Source: Arbacia lixula (taxonomy: Eukaryota; Echinodermata; Echinoidea; Arbacioida; Arbaciidae). Taken from it: a DNA stretch of 64,000 bases. Both the position numbers and the translations under genes were made by a program. Location of the stretch: the NCBI GenBank assembly GCA_963669155.1, contig OZ022591.1, forward strand, positions 4,122,356-4,186,355, in the 5' to 3' direction. The notes below the pieces were generated by a model. That model saw nothing but the letters and a program-made list of their open reading frames with translations. It ran no database searches and was not told the DNA's origin. Of this stretch, positions 1 to 12,700 are shown piece after piece (positions within the stretch are counted from its first letter, which is position 1; each line of letters begins with the position of its first letter).

Positions 1-111
1 GAAATGAGAGATTTTATTCAAGAACTGCGGAAACGCGACTTGGACGCGCACCGCGCTGCGAGTTTTGGAGTAAGACGAGTTCTGAAAACTCGGGACAGCG
101 AGAAGTAAGTA
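1..111 (+). CDS. Possible 3' part of a plus-strand coding exon, gene unknown
   Basis: The window opens in an open frame (GAA ATG AGA GAT...) of 37 codons rich in Arg, Lys and Glu (for example QELRKRDLDAH), in CpG-rich DNA. It stops at a TAA that overlaps a good splice donor, GAGAA|GTAAGT, so the frame could be spliced out in phase 2 after position 111. An ATG at 4-6 could be a start. A second CpG-rich open stretch follows at 259-438 on the same strand (it contains MQRSLGDYVQTV) and might be a later exon, but I found no convincing splice acceptor. I recognise no family; this may be chance. Confidence 0.25.
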
Positions 112-986
112 GTCATGCGGGAACGTTGACGGTTGAGGTATGACCCACCAAAAAAAGGGTTCCCTCGGGAGAGAGAAGTGACAAGACCGAGTGCATCATT
201 TGATGAAGACAACACAAACGATGAAAACAAGCGAAGGGTGCAGTAAACCCAAGTCTAAAGGCATTACCTTCATAGACTTATCACGCAGGCACAGGGGGAG
301 GGACTACAGGAAAGATTTTTCACGAATTCATTTTGCCGCCAAAAAATGCAACGCTCTCTGGGGGACTACGTGCAGACGGTGGCGCAGGGGTTCGGGGACT
401 TGTGTTTAGGCGGGAAAGGCGGCGAGGGACGGCGGTAGATTCGCGGTGTCGATGTACTATCATTGTGATATCGGCTGGCTGGAGTGTGGATATATACTCG
501 CTCTGTATTCATGGTATCCTTGGTAGAAATGGTTGTCTTTCCCCGATGAAATAACACCTTTAAATAACAGGGATGGTATTCTAAAAGAAAGACAAGTAAA
601 AAAACTGTCTTACCTAAGTCAGTTGGTATTTCGAAAAATATCTTAAGTCACAAAATTGTGCCAGTAAGTCTATCGCAGTGATCGTGGTTATGAGTCGAAG
701 GGGACTTAAATCCCAAGTATAAAGTCAAAACTTAAGTTTGTATTCGGAACATCCACATGTATTTTGATGTAGGACTACATAGGTCATAGTTAGACCACTA
801 AAATACTTCAATGCTTTGATATGTCAATTGTAATAATCCGTGCTGTCTGTGCAGCATGGTAGACATGCGGAAAGTCATGTAGTTGATCAAAAAGAGAACG
901 AGATAAAAACAAAGAAGAACACAATTAACCACAAGCAAAAGGTCAATATTTTGCTGGGTTCAAGATCTACCCCCCCCCCCCCTCCC

Positions 987-1020
<34 letters not shown>

Positions 1021-1284
1021 GCAAGACTAGTAAAAGCAAGGTTGAAGGAATAGGACAGATGAGAAAATATTGCAAATGGACGATAAAAATAATTCATTAC
1101 ATTGTCAATTCAAATCACATTGATGAGGTATGCAAAGTGCACGAGTCATTTAGAAGAAAAGTAGCTACAACGAGTCTCCAAATGACAGGTAAAACGTGAC
1201 AAAAAGGACATTAAAATTCTTGGATGTCATTTTTTTGTGATGTCATCCCCCTCCCATACACAAATAGTCACATTACATGATGCA
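112..1284. other. Intergenic, nothing firm
   Basis: CpG-rich to about 450, then AT-rich. A C-run followed by an A-run (about 971-1015) is low complexity. If both flanking calls are right, two genes converge here and both 3' ends fall in this stretch. Confidence 0.4.
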
Positions 1285-2737
1285 TCACTTTTTCTTCGCT
1301 CTCAGAAGGTTGAAGACGGCAAAAAACAGAAAGAAGGCCACGAAAATGAAGACATTCATCGCAGCCTTCAAGCCCAATTTCTCAAGAAGGGGCGTGAGAG
1401 CTCCCGCCAAATGTTTGTGGATGATCTTGAATTTGTGATATAATGTAATCACTTTGCGAATTTCCCGTAATCGTGTTAGTATTAAGTCCTCCTAACGAGA
1501 GGGGTATTTTGATCCGCCTTTACCCGGCAGCCAAAAAAAGGGGGTACGGTTACCATGGTGACGGGAGATAAAAATGTATTTCACACCCGCGTGTGTCTCA
1601 CCTTGTTTAGATGTCTCTGAGGAGTTGGAGATGTGGCGGGAGTTGAAGGATGCACGATGCACGTGTCACCTAGGGGAGCCCCATGGTTTCCTTTCCTATT
1701 CTACGCGCTTAAACTGTTGTTACCATGGCGTTGTAACCGTCATGATCGATAATGGGGCGATTACAATCATTATCGCCACGATTGTTCTCCTCGCATATTT
1801 CTTTTTCGTCATCATGCTTTTGTGTTTCCTTTTCCCCCACTTTTCTTGTCTTTCTGTTCATCTTTATCTATTATCCGCCTGTGTTCCATTTGTCTTCCTT
1901 CTGCTATATTTTATTTAATGTTAAGTATCGTTGTTAATACCTTCTTTCTTTCTTGTATAACTGTCAGCGATCGATCTCTGACTCCCGTTGTCGTATGTAC
2001 TAAATATCGTTGTTTCTCGTCAATCTGGTGTTGTGTGCGGACTGCATGACGATATAGTTAAATGCTACAATATGGGTGAATGATCTAGTGGCAAAGGTAT
2101 GATTTATAAAACATCAATTTGACAGTAATTGTGATTGCTCTTCTCTTGATATATCAGCACCTTTGTCGTTATCATTAGAACTGCCGTTATTATCATTATA
2201 AATTGTACTTTTGAAGTAAAACAAATCAAATATCACTCCTCCTTTGACACAATCCCTGTCCTAACCCATTGTTGTTCAAATCTTACACCAATCATCCACC
2301 CCCCCCCCCCCCAGTGCTCTCCTATTCTTGTCTCGTTTTGTCCCGCCCCTCTAACCACACATACATACTTCATTTTCTCCCTAGAACCCCCCCCCCCCCC
2401 CCCCCCCTTGGCAAGCACAATTGACTGACGACCCTTAATGCGTAATTTCTCGTTACAAAACCCTCCAAGCACTGCCATTTGGGGGTTAGGGAATCCCTTA
2501 TTCATCTATCATATTCATTAGATTAATGCGTGACAAATTAGATTACGCCCAAGTCAAAACTATTTTTGCAACGCTCTCCTAAGACATTATTCAGCAAAAG
2601 AAGAACGGCTCAAGCAACGGCATCGCACGTGTTCAAGGGGTGACTGTCGAGTCGCCCCACGTACAGCACGGGTATTCGGTGATCTCGTCATCGACATCTT
2701 CATCGTCATCGGCATCGGCATTGCCACCATCCGTCAT
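1285..2737 (-). CDS. Small tail-anchored membrane protein, 115 aa, three exons, family not recognised
   Basis: Three minus-strand exons join in phase. Exon 1 is 2665-2737 (ATG at 2737-2735, donor T|GTACGT). Exon 2 is 1602-1669 (acceptor CTCCCCTAG, donor AAG|GTGAGA). Exon 3 is 1285-1491 (acceptor CCCCTCTCGTTAG, stop TGA at 1287-1285). An in-frame TGA lies 5' of the ATG, and a pyrimidine-rich acceptor just upstream (CCCCCACCCCCTAG, exon edge 2766) suggests a spliced 5' UTR. The protein has an acidic start (residues 8-18, DADDDEDVDDE), a Thr/Pro-rich linker, a basic helix (EIRKVITLYHKFKIIHKH), then a hydrophobic segment (about residues 91-108, MNVFIFVAFFLFFAVFNL) ending RAKKK. This is the plan of a tail-anchored ER or mitochondrial protein; the terminal lysines could be an ER-retrieval signal. 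Its 3' end lies about 3 kb beyond the presumed eIF4G 3' end, both on the minus strand. I do not recognise the family; the gene structure is the stronger part of the call. Confidence 0.68.
2290..2410. repeat. Two poly-C runs
   Basis: Homopolymer C tracts at about 2298-2312 and 2390-2407, inside the presumed first coding intron of the small membrane-protein gene. Low complexity only. Confidence 0.8.
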
Positions 2738-3199
2738 TGTTTTCAACGATTTTCATCTACCAATACCTAGGGGGTGGGGGAAGAAAGTCAACATTTTTCT
2801 CACGATTTAAATTTGACTTCAATAATTAACGACCTTTGTAGTCAGTTATGGAGGTATGTAGCACAGGCTTCACATCAGCTTCACATTTTCCTACAAAATA
2901 CAATTCATGTATATCTCTCAATATCAATATTGCTCTTCGAATTATTGCTTTGCAAGTATTTCGAAGTATTTTTTTTTTCGCAACCCGGTGTTCACGAATT
3001 GTAGCCAGATTACTGTGCCCCACTTGCTTGCATGACACAGGACAAATCGACGATCGGGACGAGTTTTCACCGTCTCTGTCGGTCTAGCAATTACGCATGT
3101 TGACGGTTCGATGCGTCGTGTACAGGAAAAGGGTCCTTTAATCATTTAAGTTAATAACATGATGTCTTAATCGGGTGCCTACACATCACGGCCGCGAGC

Positions 3200-3500
3200 G
3201 CGAAGCAGACATCTTAATGATGGGTGATGGAGAGCGAGGGTGACAGCGGGACTGATACGGGCAGGGAACCCGGCCAAGGGGTGTAGGCTTGGGGAGGCCG
3301 GCAGTTGGAGTGAAGAGGGCGGGTTGGAGAGGAGGGGGGGGGGGGGGGGGTAGAGAGGGAGGGAAAGATGAAAGAGGTGGAGAGGTGAGTAGAAGAGGGG
3401 AGAAAGGGCGGAGGGAGAGGATATAGGGGAAAGGAGAGGGTAAGTGGGAGAGGAAATGGTGGAAGAGTAGAGAAAGGGGGTCATCAGGAGGGTAGAGGGG
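3200..3500. repeat. Purine-rich low-complexity tract
   Basis: About 300 bases of G/A-rich DNA with a G18-like run near 3340-3358. The Pro/Ser/Leu-rich open frame on the minus strand here is a by-product of this composition. Confidence 0.8.
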
Positions 3501-4734
3501 GTTTACGGGGGTCCTAGATCAACATGAATTTCGATGTCAGGGGGCATTTTAAGATGTGAAAGTCTAAGGGGCGACCGCAATGGGCACTGCACGATTTCTG
3601 AACGCTCTTAAATACTGTTCCAATCAGTCTCAACCCTCACTATTGTCAGCTTGTCCAACCTCAAGCCTCTTGTTGGGATTTTGCTTCTAACGAGGTACAC
3701 AAACACGCATTCGTTTCCCTTTCAACTTTCTGCACACGTTACATACCTCTCAAAAAGTCGTACAAAACACAAAACACTACGATTCTCTCAAGACACATAA
3801 ATCTAGCACCAAATCAGAACAGAGTACACGGGCAGACATGTCAACGTGTGTTTCTCCCAATTATTATTTTATCTGTCTCTTTGACATAATCATGGAAATT
3901 CAAGTCACTTCCGTAAGTCACGTGTGTGTGTTGTCGGACAACTGCCGTTTGATAGCGTTATTCTTGTCATCTCTTAAGCCATGGACTACACCATGTATTT
4001 GTGCCTTCCATGTGTTATGTACATAGGCATATACAGTTTATCACGTATCCTCTCGTTTCCATGCAGTGTCCGCGTAATCCATCACTTTTTAACTTTCATT
4101 ACTCTGAATTAAAATGATAAATTATCAAATATGTAATCTATTTTTCAATATTGACATTTTCAGCAGATTCCTTCTTTGAACCATTTCTCACCTTTCTCTT
4201 TCGTTCATAATTGTTTTCTTCTTGTATCAATATAGACTATAGTTTGCAAGTTAGTTCCACACCTCCATACATCACCAATCTCTTCCAATAAAAATGTTTC
4301 CTTTCTATGACAGTTTGATTACTTTCCTTTTAATTACATTACTATTATAAATTGGTATTGTAGCCCAAGAATTTAGAAAAAAATTTATGATTAATGATTA
4401 ACAGTTCTAAGTCTCCAGACAAAACTTATTGTCTACACTAGTTTGACAAGGAAATTCTTGAACAGATTGTGTTTAAACTCTGTAACAACTTGCGGTTTAC
4501 ATGTGCAAAAAGTACATTATAATGCTGAATATACCTATGAATGAGATTATGCATATTCATAAAACCTATCAATATGAATATGCATTGGTACAACTAAGTT
4601 GTATGGTGTCCGATTTGATCTTACTTTCGTAATGTAATGAGATGAAAGTATAACATCGCCCAGTAAGAATAAGTGTTTACTTTCACACAGGCGACAGATC
4701 CTTCATCTTTCGTATACAAAGCCAATTCTGCCAA
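3501..4734. other. Intergenic, nothing recognised
   Basis: AT-rich DNA without coding signal or clear repeat structure. It separates the small membrane-protein gene from the presumed 3' end of eIF4G. Confidence 0.4.
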
Positions 4735-6582
4735 TGTTCAATCCACATAGATTTATTCACCCTGTGGAGAAAAAATGAAAAGCAATGCGCACAAGCATAA
4801 ATAACCATCAAATTATTTAAATTTGAAACAAAACTGCTTTAAATTCCTGTTGAATTATTGGGCAAGAGCACATGATCTTTTTCATGTCTTTTCACATAAA
4901 CATTTGCAGAAATAAAGTGGAGAGCACTGACTCTTTCTCAGTCTTATGAGCTCCACACAGTACCCAACGACTGTTAACATTGTCAACAGACAGTCCATAC
5001 TCCACAGTTGGGAATTCAATCACTATCAATTCATATTGTCTTTCCCATCTGATCAAGAAGTCACTTATACCTTAACAAGCAACTTCAAAATTAGCCACGT
5101 TTCTTTGAAGTAAAAAAGAAAAGAAAAAGAGAATGAAATGTCATTTACATGTTACATGGCTTCATCAATACTTTGTGAAAAGCTTTGAATCAAGCTTTTC
5201 ACAAATAAGCTGGCCGACCAGAATGACAGCTCTCAATGTGATCGAATGAGGTGGTGTCAATAATATATATCCATACATATTACTCATGCATAGCAATCTG
5301 CAAATGCTTCTTGTCAAAAGTGACAGACACATTTCAATATAATATTTACAAATACTTGATCATAAGTTAGAGACATGAATTGCAATACAGATTATTTCTT
5401 TGCTCAACCACCCCATCCCTCTTTGAAGTCATCATTTCTTTTCGTCTTTAGAAGAAGCATTTGTTTGATGACTTACATTATTCGTTTAACGCATAAGATG
5501 TATACATGTATCAAGACATCGTGGACTAACATTCTCACTGTGTAAAATGTTTGAAAGTACAAAAGAGTGTAAATATAAGAGATGTGCAATGCACGGTGTT
5601 TTAAACTGACTACGTTCTAGGTGAAAATATACCATTACACTAGTCAAGGAAACAGAAAGAAATGGGATTTTCAATCTACAAGAGTTTTGGCATAAGGAAC
5701 ACACACTTTCATAAATCATGAAAATCTGGTGATGTTTAATCAGAATACGAAGACAAAAGAAAGAAATGACTACAGTAACCCAGCCTGAACTAAATTCTAC
5801 CTTTTTCTAGATATACAAAATCTAAAATGGAAGCACTTTTCGAAATTATATAAAAAACAGGATTAACAGAAAAGGCAGACTTGAAAGGCAGGGTGTGTCA
5901 ATGGTATTCCAGGTATAGTCTTTTGACTCTTTTCCAGTTTTTCACTTGAAGCAGAGTGAAAAAATTGCTACCAATTCTCATGAAACATATAAGAGAAATT
6001 AACTTGTTGACATTTCATGAAAAAAGAGAAAATCTAAACACATATCACATGACCATTGGCACAGGACAAGCATTCGATGTGAAGTTTAAAGAAATATTGA
6101 AACGTTCCACAGAATTGGGCAGAATTCATTCAGTCATATAACCGAAGTCACTCGGATAGGGAGAGCATTCAGTACCACCATGGCAAAGGAGAAACTTATA
6201 CAAATACTTAATCTTTACTGTCTTGGTTACCTACAACATAAGCCATCACAACATGTATGTGAGGACAAATCAAACATGTACTTTTTCTGTTTCCACCTTG
6301 GAAAAAAAAGTAAAACAAAACAAACAAAACATAAATTCTTTGCATTTTCATCATAATAAATCGTATACCTATATATCATATATATCAATAGTCATATAGC
6401 AATAAACGGAAAATATCACTTTCCAAATTTATGTCGTTTCCGAATTGGGAGAAAACATTTTTTTAATCCAGCTCAGGGAGTGTTCATAGTCCATTATTTC
6501 TTTTTTTCGCTTGCGACTCCCGAAGCGGGCTCACATTGACGTCCTAGGGCATGTTAGCGTCTTGCACAGTCCTTGTCTGGTT
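4735..6582 (-). other. EIF4G: Presumed 3' untranslated region of eIF4G
   Basis: AT-rich sequence directly downstream of the eIF4G stop codon with no long open frame. AATAAA signals occur on the minus strand; the one at 4757-4752 is a plausible distal end, but closer ones exist, so the boundary is a guess. A 13-bp perfect hairpin lies within it (5173-5204). Confidence 0.4.
5173..5204. other. Perfect 13-bp hairpin in the presumed eIF4G 3' UTR
   Basis: TTGTGAAAAGCTT, six-base loop TGAATC, then AAGCTTTTCACAA. It would form a stable stem-loop in the transcript. Function unknown. Confidence 0.7.
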
Positions 6583-6746
6583 CTACTCGCTCTCGGCTAG
6601 CCATGTGAAGAAGCTGGTGACAGACTTGAGGGCAACACCCTTGCCTGCGCTCTCCCTTGGGTCCTCGCTCTTCTTCCATTCGTAGAAGGCATTCTCTGTG
6701 ATCACGTCCTCGTCATACAGCAAATCAAAGATGATCCTTAGAAGAC
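6583..6746 (-). CDS. EIF4G: eIF4G last coding exon: end of W2 domain and stop
   Basis: Encodes [14 protein letters not shown]...[13 protein letters not shown] and stops at TAG (6585-6583). Acceptor ATTTCCACAG. The conserved GVALKSVT block of the W2 (eIF5C-like) fold is intact. Vertebrate proteins continue with several acidic residues after the aromatic cluster; here the chain ends AESE. Confidence 0.95.
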
Positions 6747-9700
6747 CTGTGGAAATGTGATATGGTTTCATTAACAAACTATATGTACTAGGTTAAATTT
6801 CGGTGAAAGGGCTTAATTTTGAAAGGAAATTCAAGCATACACCCAGTAGTAGTAAGGATAGTGTGCTACATTCTGTATGAAAACCAAGTCAGAAAAAAGG
6901 TCTTCGAACCAGATGGATTTAAACGTAGCCCGTCCCTTTTGCAGACATTATTCTTAAAGTTCCCTGACTTTGTCATCATTTGAGAGAGAGTGGCTACAGT
7001 ATATAACCTTTCCCTGGAATCGACAAAGAATAATATTTGGTTTTGAGGAGATAATCGTCTACACTTCGTCGAGCTTTCTTTTTTCGTACCACGAAAATAG
7101 TAAAATCTCAGTGAAAACTAGTTAGATTTAATTCATTCTAAGGGAGTTATAGTACCTCTAACCTTAAAATTGCACAGTTAGTATCCCAAAGATATGTGCT
7201 AAATATGTGCAAACTTTCATGAAGTTTGCAGATGTTTGCAAAAGGGACGGGCCATCTTTCAACCTGCTATCCATTGCTTATCGGGCAGCGACTGGGAGTA
7301 TCAGTGTGCCTAAAATTCATTTTCAAAAGACGCAAGTATTTGTACAACAATATTAATACTTTACAATATCAATACAATCAAATGTCATAACTATCACATT
7401 TAGCCATTGCTAATAAAGACAAAAAAATAGCACAAGTGCTAGTCGAGTCTGGCCCTCATAGTAAACATTTTTGGCAAGATACAATTCTCAGCATCTACGT
7501 TGGTAAGAATGTAAGGTAGTCTAGAGAGTATATCATGACATGCAATTGTTATTTCAGGGTAGAGAACTATCAAGACTATGAATCAAAATGTGTTGGGAAA
7601 TTCATTGATTCATGTGAATCCTTACGCAAAGTTAAAAAATGGGAATTCTTATGTATTGCATATTAATAAATATAAGTGATAAGATAGCAGACACAATCAG
7701 AAGAGTTTTCGAGCTAAATAATAAGTTTCAACATAAAAACACAAGTTTGAGGTGATGTTTGATTGTATGTTTTCCACAAAAAAAAGTGCTAAAAGCTGTG
7801 AAAGCAGAGGGATGATTACATTTGCCTCTGCGAAACAATTGCATGAAACGTGGTGGAAGATGGTCATTGGGCAGTATAATAATAATAATAATAGAGCACA
7901 TTTATAACGTGCCTAATACTATGTTTCTAGGCGCTGTGTTGCTGCTGTCCCCGCAGTCATTAAGTGAAGTTCTATCCTTATACCAAATGGAAAGCTGGGA
8001 CAGCAGCACCACGATTAAATTATCCCTTTGAGGATATTATTGAAAGCATACGGGTGAAGCGCTTGCTCACCTGGAGGGTTCTGCAATGAGTTATTGAGGG
8101 CCTGGACAGCAAACAGTGCTTGCAGCTCACGTTCAGGAACGCTGTCGATGTACCGCATTAAGACAGGACTCAGACTCTTCAGGTTAGCAGGGTCTATCCT
8201 ACAGTTCTGTCCTTCACCTAAGGGTAAGGTGGAGAGAAATCATCATATGAAGCAGTTGATATTTCCAGTGCATTACCACTTACTGCCTACTGCACTGATT
8301 ATTACCTGGTATACTTTTCACACCATCAAATTGTCCAAAGCCCACAGTGTCTTCACACCATTTTTTTTTTATTTACCAAAGTTAGTGAGAGAAATCAAAG
8401 CATTAAAAGATGCAGTCATAATCTAGTGCATTCCCATGAACACCTTAAGGCCTTCATTTAAACTCCAGAATGTTTTTTAAGCTCACTTCATTTTCAATTG
8501 GGTTTTTACCACAGTGTGTTAGCCCCAATATCGACAAGACAGGAACGTCACTAAATACAAAACTGTTGCCAATGAAAAGAGGAAAGGGCGGGTAAAAAGG
8601 AGCAAAATAGAAAATCAAAACAACAAGAATGAAAGTGACAGAAAAAGAGATAGCTTTAGAAGAAACACTAAACTGGAAGACAGGGGAAGAAAAAAGATAG
8701 GTGGACAATACACACGCTCTGCAAGAGTGTAAATGACAGAAATACCAGGCAAAGAGGGGAAAGATGGAGAGCCCGATCAATCTTGAGTACGAATAAGTAT
8801 AAGTACTCCCGATGGAAAGAAAAAGGAGAAAATATTAATACATGATAAAGAAGTTGCATTGCTTTACCTTCTGCTGTATGCTGGCAGATTATAGTAACTA
8901 AGGCACGGATGAATTCATTGTGCTTCCTTTGTGGTTCTGTCACATTGTGCTGAAATAAGAAGATGAAATAATAAATTATCTTGCAATACTGTATGTACAA
9001 AACATCATTAAAAGTGGAGGTTACAAATAAAACATGCCACTTTTCTACAAATATGGCTTTACCTTTAGAAGAGGCAAAATAACTCATCCAAGAAATAATT
9101 AATATTTCTGAATTCTATAATAATTGTTCCTTGTGTGACAGTAGAGCAAATTCTTTTTCAGGATACGTCCAATATCTCATGATTTTACTTCTGTCAATTT
9201 TGACTCAGCGTCACTGAAAATGGTCACGTTTCCACACACAAAACACCCTGAAATTTGGGCAAAAGAAAATATGACAGAGCCTGAAGTATGCTTTTGCTTG
9301 AATACTAGCACTCTAACATACGATACTTTCTTAATGTATTCATAACTTTACCCCTAAAGTGCATTTCAATGTTTCAATATTTTCAAAGTTTCAATGGATG
9401 GAATGCACTCTGAATCTAGGAGCTTGTCAGAAAAACCTTTGACAAGTTTTAGGGTTACCGTTAGTAACATAGTTTTAACGATGTATACAATTTGCATACA
9501 CAACAAATTTGATCTATTGGTCCATCTCATCTATGTTCTTACCTGAATCCAGTCAAGTATAGCGTTCACGTCTGGCTTCTCTCTAAGTAGATTTGTGAGC
9601 CCTCTGTTGATGACCTTGAGCCAGTCGCCCTGCGAGTCTGCCTCCACACTGTTGAGGCCGTTGTCAGCGGTGCTTGCCCTGTCTAACGTGAACTCCACAC

Positions 9701-12700
9701 CCTGCAGAGAACAAGGAGAGAGGCAACACCATGAGATACCAATCCAACTCATAAATGTCAATGAGCAATCTTGGCCCAGTGTCAAAAAGCTGCTTTTGAT
9801 TGCAACTCACAGTATCACAAGCCATCAACTGCTTTCTATTGCAAGTCCTAACCTACCCATAATTGTGCAATCAATCAAATAGTTACGATAGATCCACACA
9901 AGCTACCATCAAAATCAATTGCAATTTAAGATATTCTATTGAAGCTTCATTGTGATACAGATTTACCCCGTTATAATGAGAAAGTCGGGACCCACACTTT
10001 TTCCTTGCTATAAGCCGATTACTCCCTATACCAGTACATGATCAAAACATACAGAAACAAATGCATCTATAGGACTACACAAACAATAACATATTTACCG
10101 CTAGGACTGTAATATTTACATGGCTTTGCAAGCATTCTAAACTGAATTCACTAGTAATGAATTTGTTTTATTTTTGGTATTATATTGTCTTATTACATCT
10201 ATTGTTGAGAATTTATCTGATATGTTTATAGAATCTACTGCACATTTTCGTGGTTGAATCGTATTGGGACTACATGTATTAGCCATGTACGTGAAAGTAC
10301 ATTGGTGGGAGGTGCACTGAATGTATTTATTCTGGTTAATTACATTTGTGTGTTGTATGTTTGGAATTTACACATGGCGGCTATTGTACTATTTTCGGTT
10401 TTGGGAGTCATAGGAGTGGTTAAAGATATGGGGGAAGTCATCTGGATGTGATTGAAAGGGTGTATGGAGTGGTTTACAGTATGTTTGAGAGTATATTTTT
10501 GTTCAATTTTTGGCAATAATGTTTTGTTATCTAGGTATTATCTTGAAATCAGCGTTGTGGATTTGTTGGTTTGAAGTATGATTTTAACCATAATAGTAAA
10601 GGATAAGTAGATTTGGTGTGATAGATTAATATACACTGTATTTTTTTATATGTTAGTGGTAAAGATTGATAGAGTTGTTGGTATGAGTGATTGAATTATA
10701 TTATTTTGAAGTCAAATTTGTATTACTTGTACTTTGGTGGTAAAGGGCCATTTTCAGTCATATGGGGGATCTGTTTTGTTTATTTTTAGATACTATAGGT
10801 AACTTATAATTTGTTTGGTAATTTGGTTACATGGTAGTGTAGTTGTGATGACCACCTTAACAGAAGTAGTGGACATGATTTTGGTGTGGATTAGTATCAA
10901 GTTGAAGTGAATGTTATTCATTTATTTAGCATTGAAGGTTTTGAGATAGTTATGTGAATTAATTGAACCTATATTCATCTCTCTGTTTCATAATTCATGT
11001 TTTTTTTTTCTATTTATTGTGTGTGCCATTTTTCAGAAAAGCAAGTTCTGGACTGTCACCGTCGAAGGGGCTACAGATCCAACTATGTGAGTATAATATT
11101 GTTAAGGTGTATCTTTTTATGATATCATACATGTAATCACGGTTCATGCATGGTGCATGCCTTAAACAGAAAAGTGATATAGGTCTTTTGTACATTTAGA
11201 GTGTAATTTGTTTGAAGAGTGACCTTTTAGGATGGGGCATAATATGTTATATAAAGGTAGTCATATTTCCTGTTAGATTGTAATTGAAATTTTGGGAAAT
11301 TAGACAAGTTAGCTGTTACTCAGCATGAATATAATTCCTGCTATTGTAGAGCACAGAAATACATTAAGGCAGCAGTGAATCATATCACTTTAAGTCTTGA
11401 AACAATTGTAAGAAATTATTATGTTACAATTAAGTTATTAAGATCATAAAGGTTCAGTTAAATAATGGTATCTTTGCAATTATTACTTAGTTAAGTAAAT
11501 GGACGGAAATGAAGTATATGCATTTTAAGTGTTAAACTGTATTGTTTTACCTTTTGTTGGTGAGTTGAAAAGAGCGAGTAGAGGTAGTATTTTGTTACAT
11601 TTACTTGGTAATACATATGTGTTATATATTTGGCTTGAGTACATAAAGGAAATATACTTTTATGGAGGACACAAACTTTAAAACGTGATTGTGAGCAATG
11701 CTTTAATAATAGTCTGAAAGTCATGTAGTGTCCTTTTGAGAAACTTGTTGAAAGTTATTTGCTGTCAATTGGTCCACATTTAGAGTGATTAGTGATCAAA
11801 CCACAAATCCTAAATTGTTTATTGTAAATTGTAAATTTATGATTTATTTGTTAATTTCTACAAAAGTTTTCATTAAAGAGCATTTAATTTCAACTAGGTT
11901 TTAAAATGAGATTCACTAATTTACAAGTGTGGATCATTTGAAGGTTAATGACTTTGAGCAAGTTTTTAAAATGAACTAAACATGAATTTAAGACCATTGG
12001 TAAAAAGTTTGTTCATTAACCCTTGTTGAGAGCGTTTTATCTTCTTTATTCTGACTGGGGGTGGGGGTTATTTTGACTGTCTAGCTTTGCTTTCACCTTC
12101 CCACTTCCCCTCCCCCCCACCACATACGAATATTCGTTTGACGTGCACACGGTAAACATCACGGTAGCATTTTCTTTACTTTATTTTTTAAAGTGCTTTC
12201 AGCCCATGATAGCAAACAGACGTGAGCAACATATTGTAAATAAATGTCAGATAAATGTCAACATTTCATCAAAGTGACCCCATTACACCCCTCCCCCCCC
12301 CCTACAGTCTAAACCTGCTGTCAAAGAAATACTTAGAGTAGGGTTTAGATTTAGTTTAGACTTAGGGTTAGATTTATTTGTGAAGTGGTCAGTAGTTTTT
12401 ACTACGATAATTGTAAAAATATATCAGTACTGCAGCTTGACTATCATATGAAGTTCCTATGCTTTGAAAAGTTTAAAATTACTCAGTACAATTGGTACTG
12501 TGAGTGTCATTGTTTTTGATGATGTAGTTTTTTTTTTCAGCTGAAAATTTGATTATGTAAATACAATATAGCTGTGGTATTTTATTTACAATATTTGTGA
12601 ACAGGATGTTTACATGAACATGTGCTTTTGATTTAAATTGCAGATTTCCTGTAGAATTGATGCTTTCTGGAGGGGATTGCTTAACTGTTGATAAAGGCTT

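Noticed and set aside
2826-3038. Minus-strand frame with HSNLATIREHRVAKKK
   Set aside because: Considered as an exon of the small membrane-protein gene; not needed, since the three-exon chain is complete with an upstream in-frame stop.
3179-3484. 101-codon Pro/Ser/Leu-rich frame on the minus strand
   Set aside because: Product of a purine-rich low-complexity tract; no conserved motif.
8668-9087. 139-codon minus-strand frame
   Set aside because: Only the 82-nt eIF4G exon inside it is coding; the rest is intron read-through.
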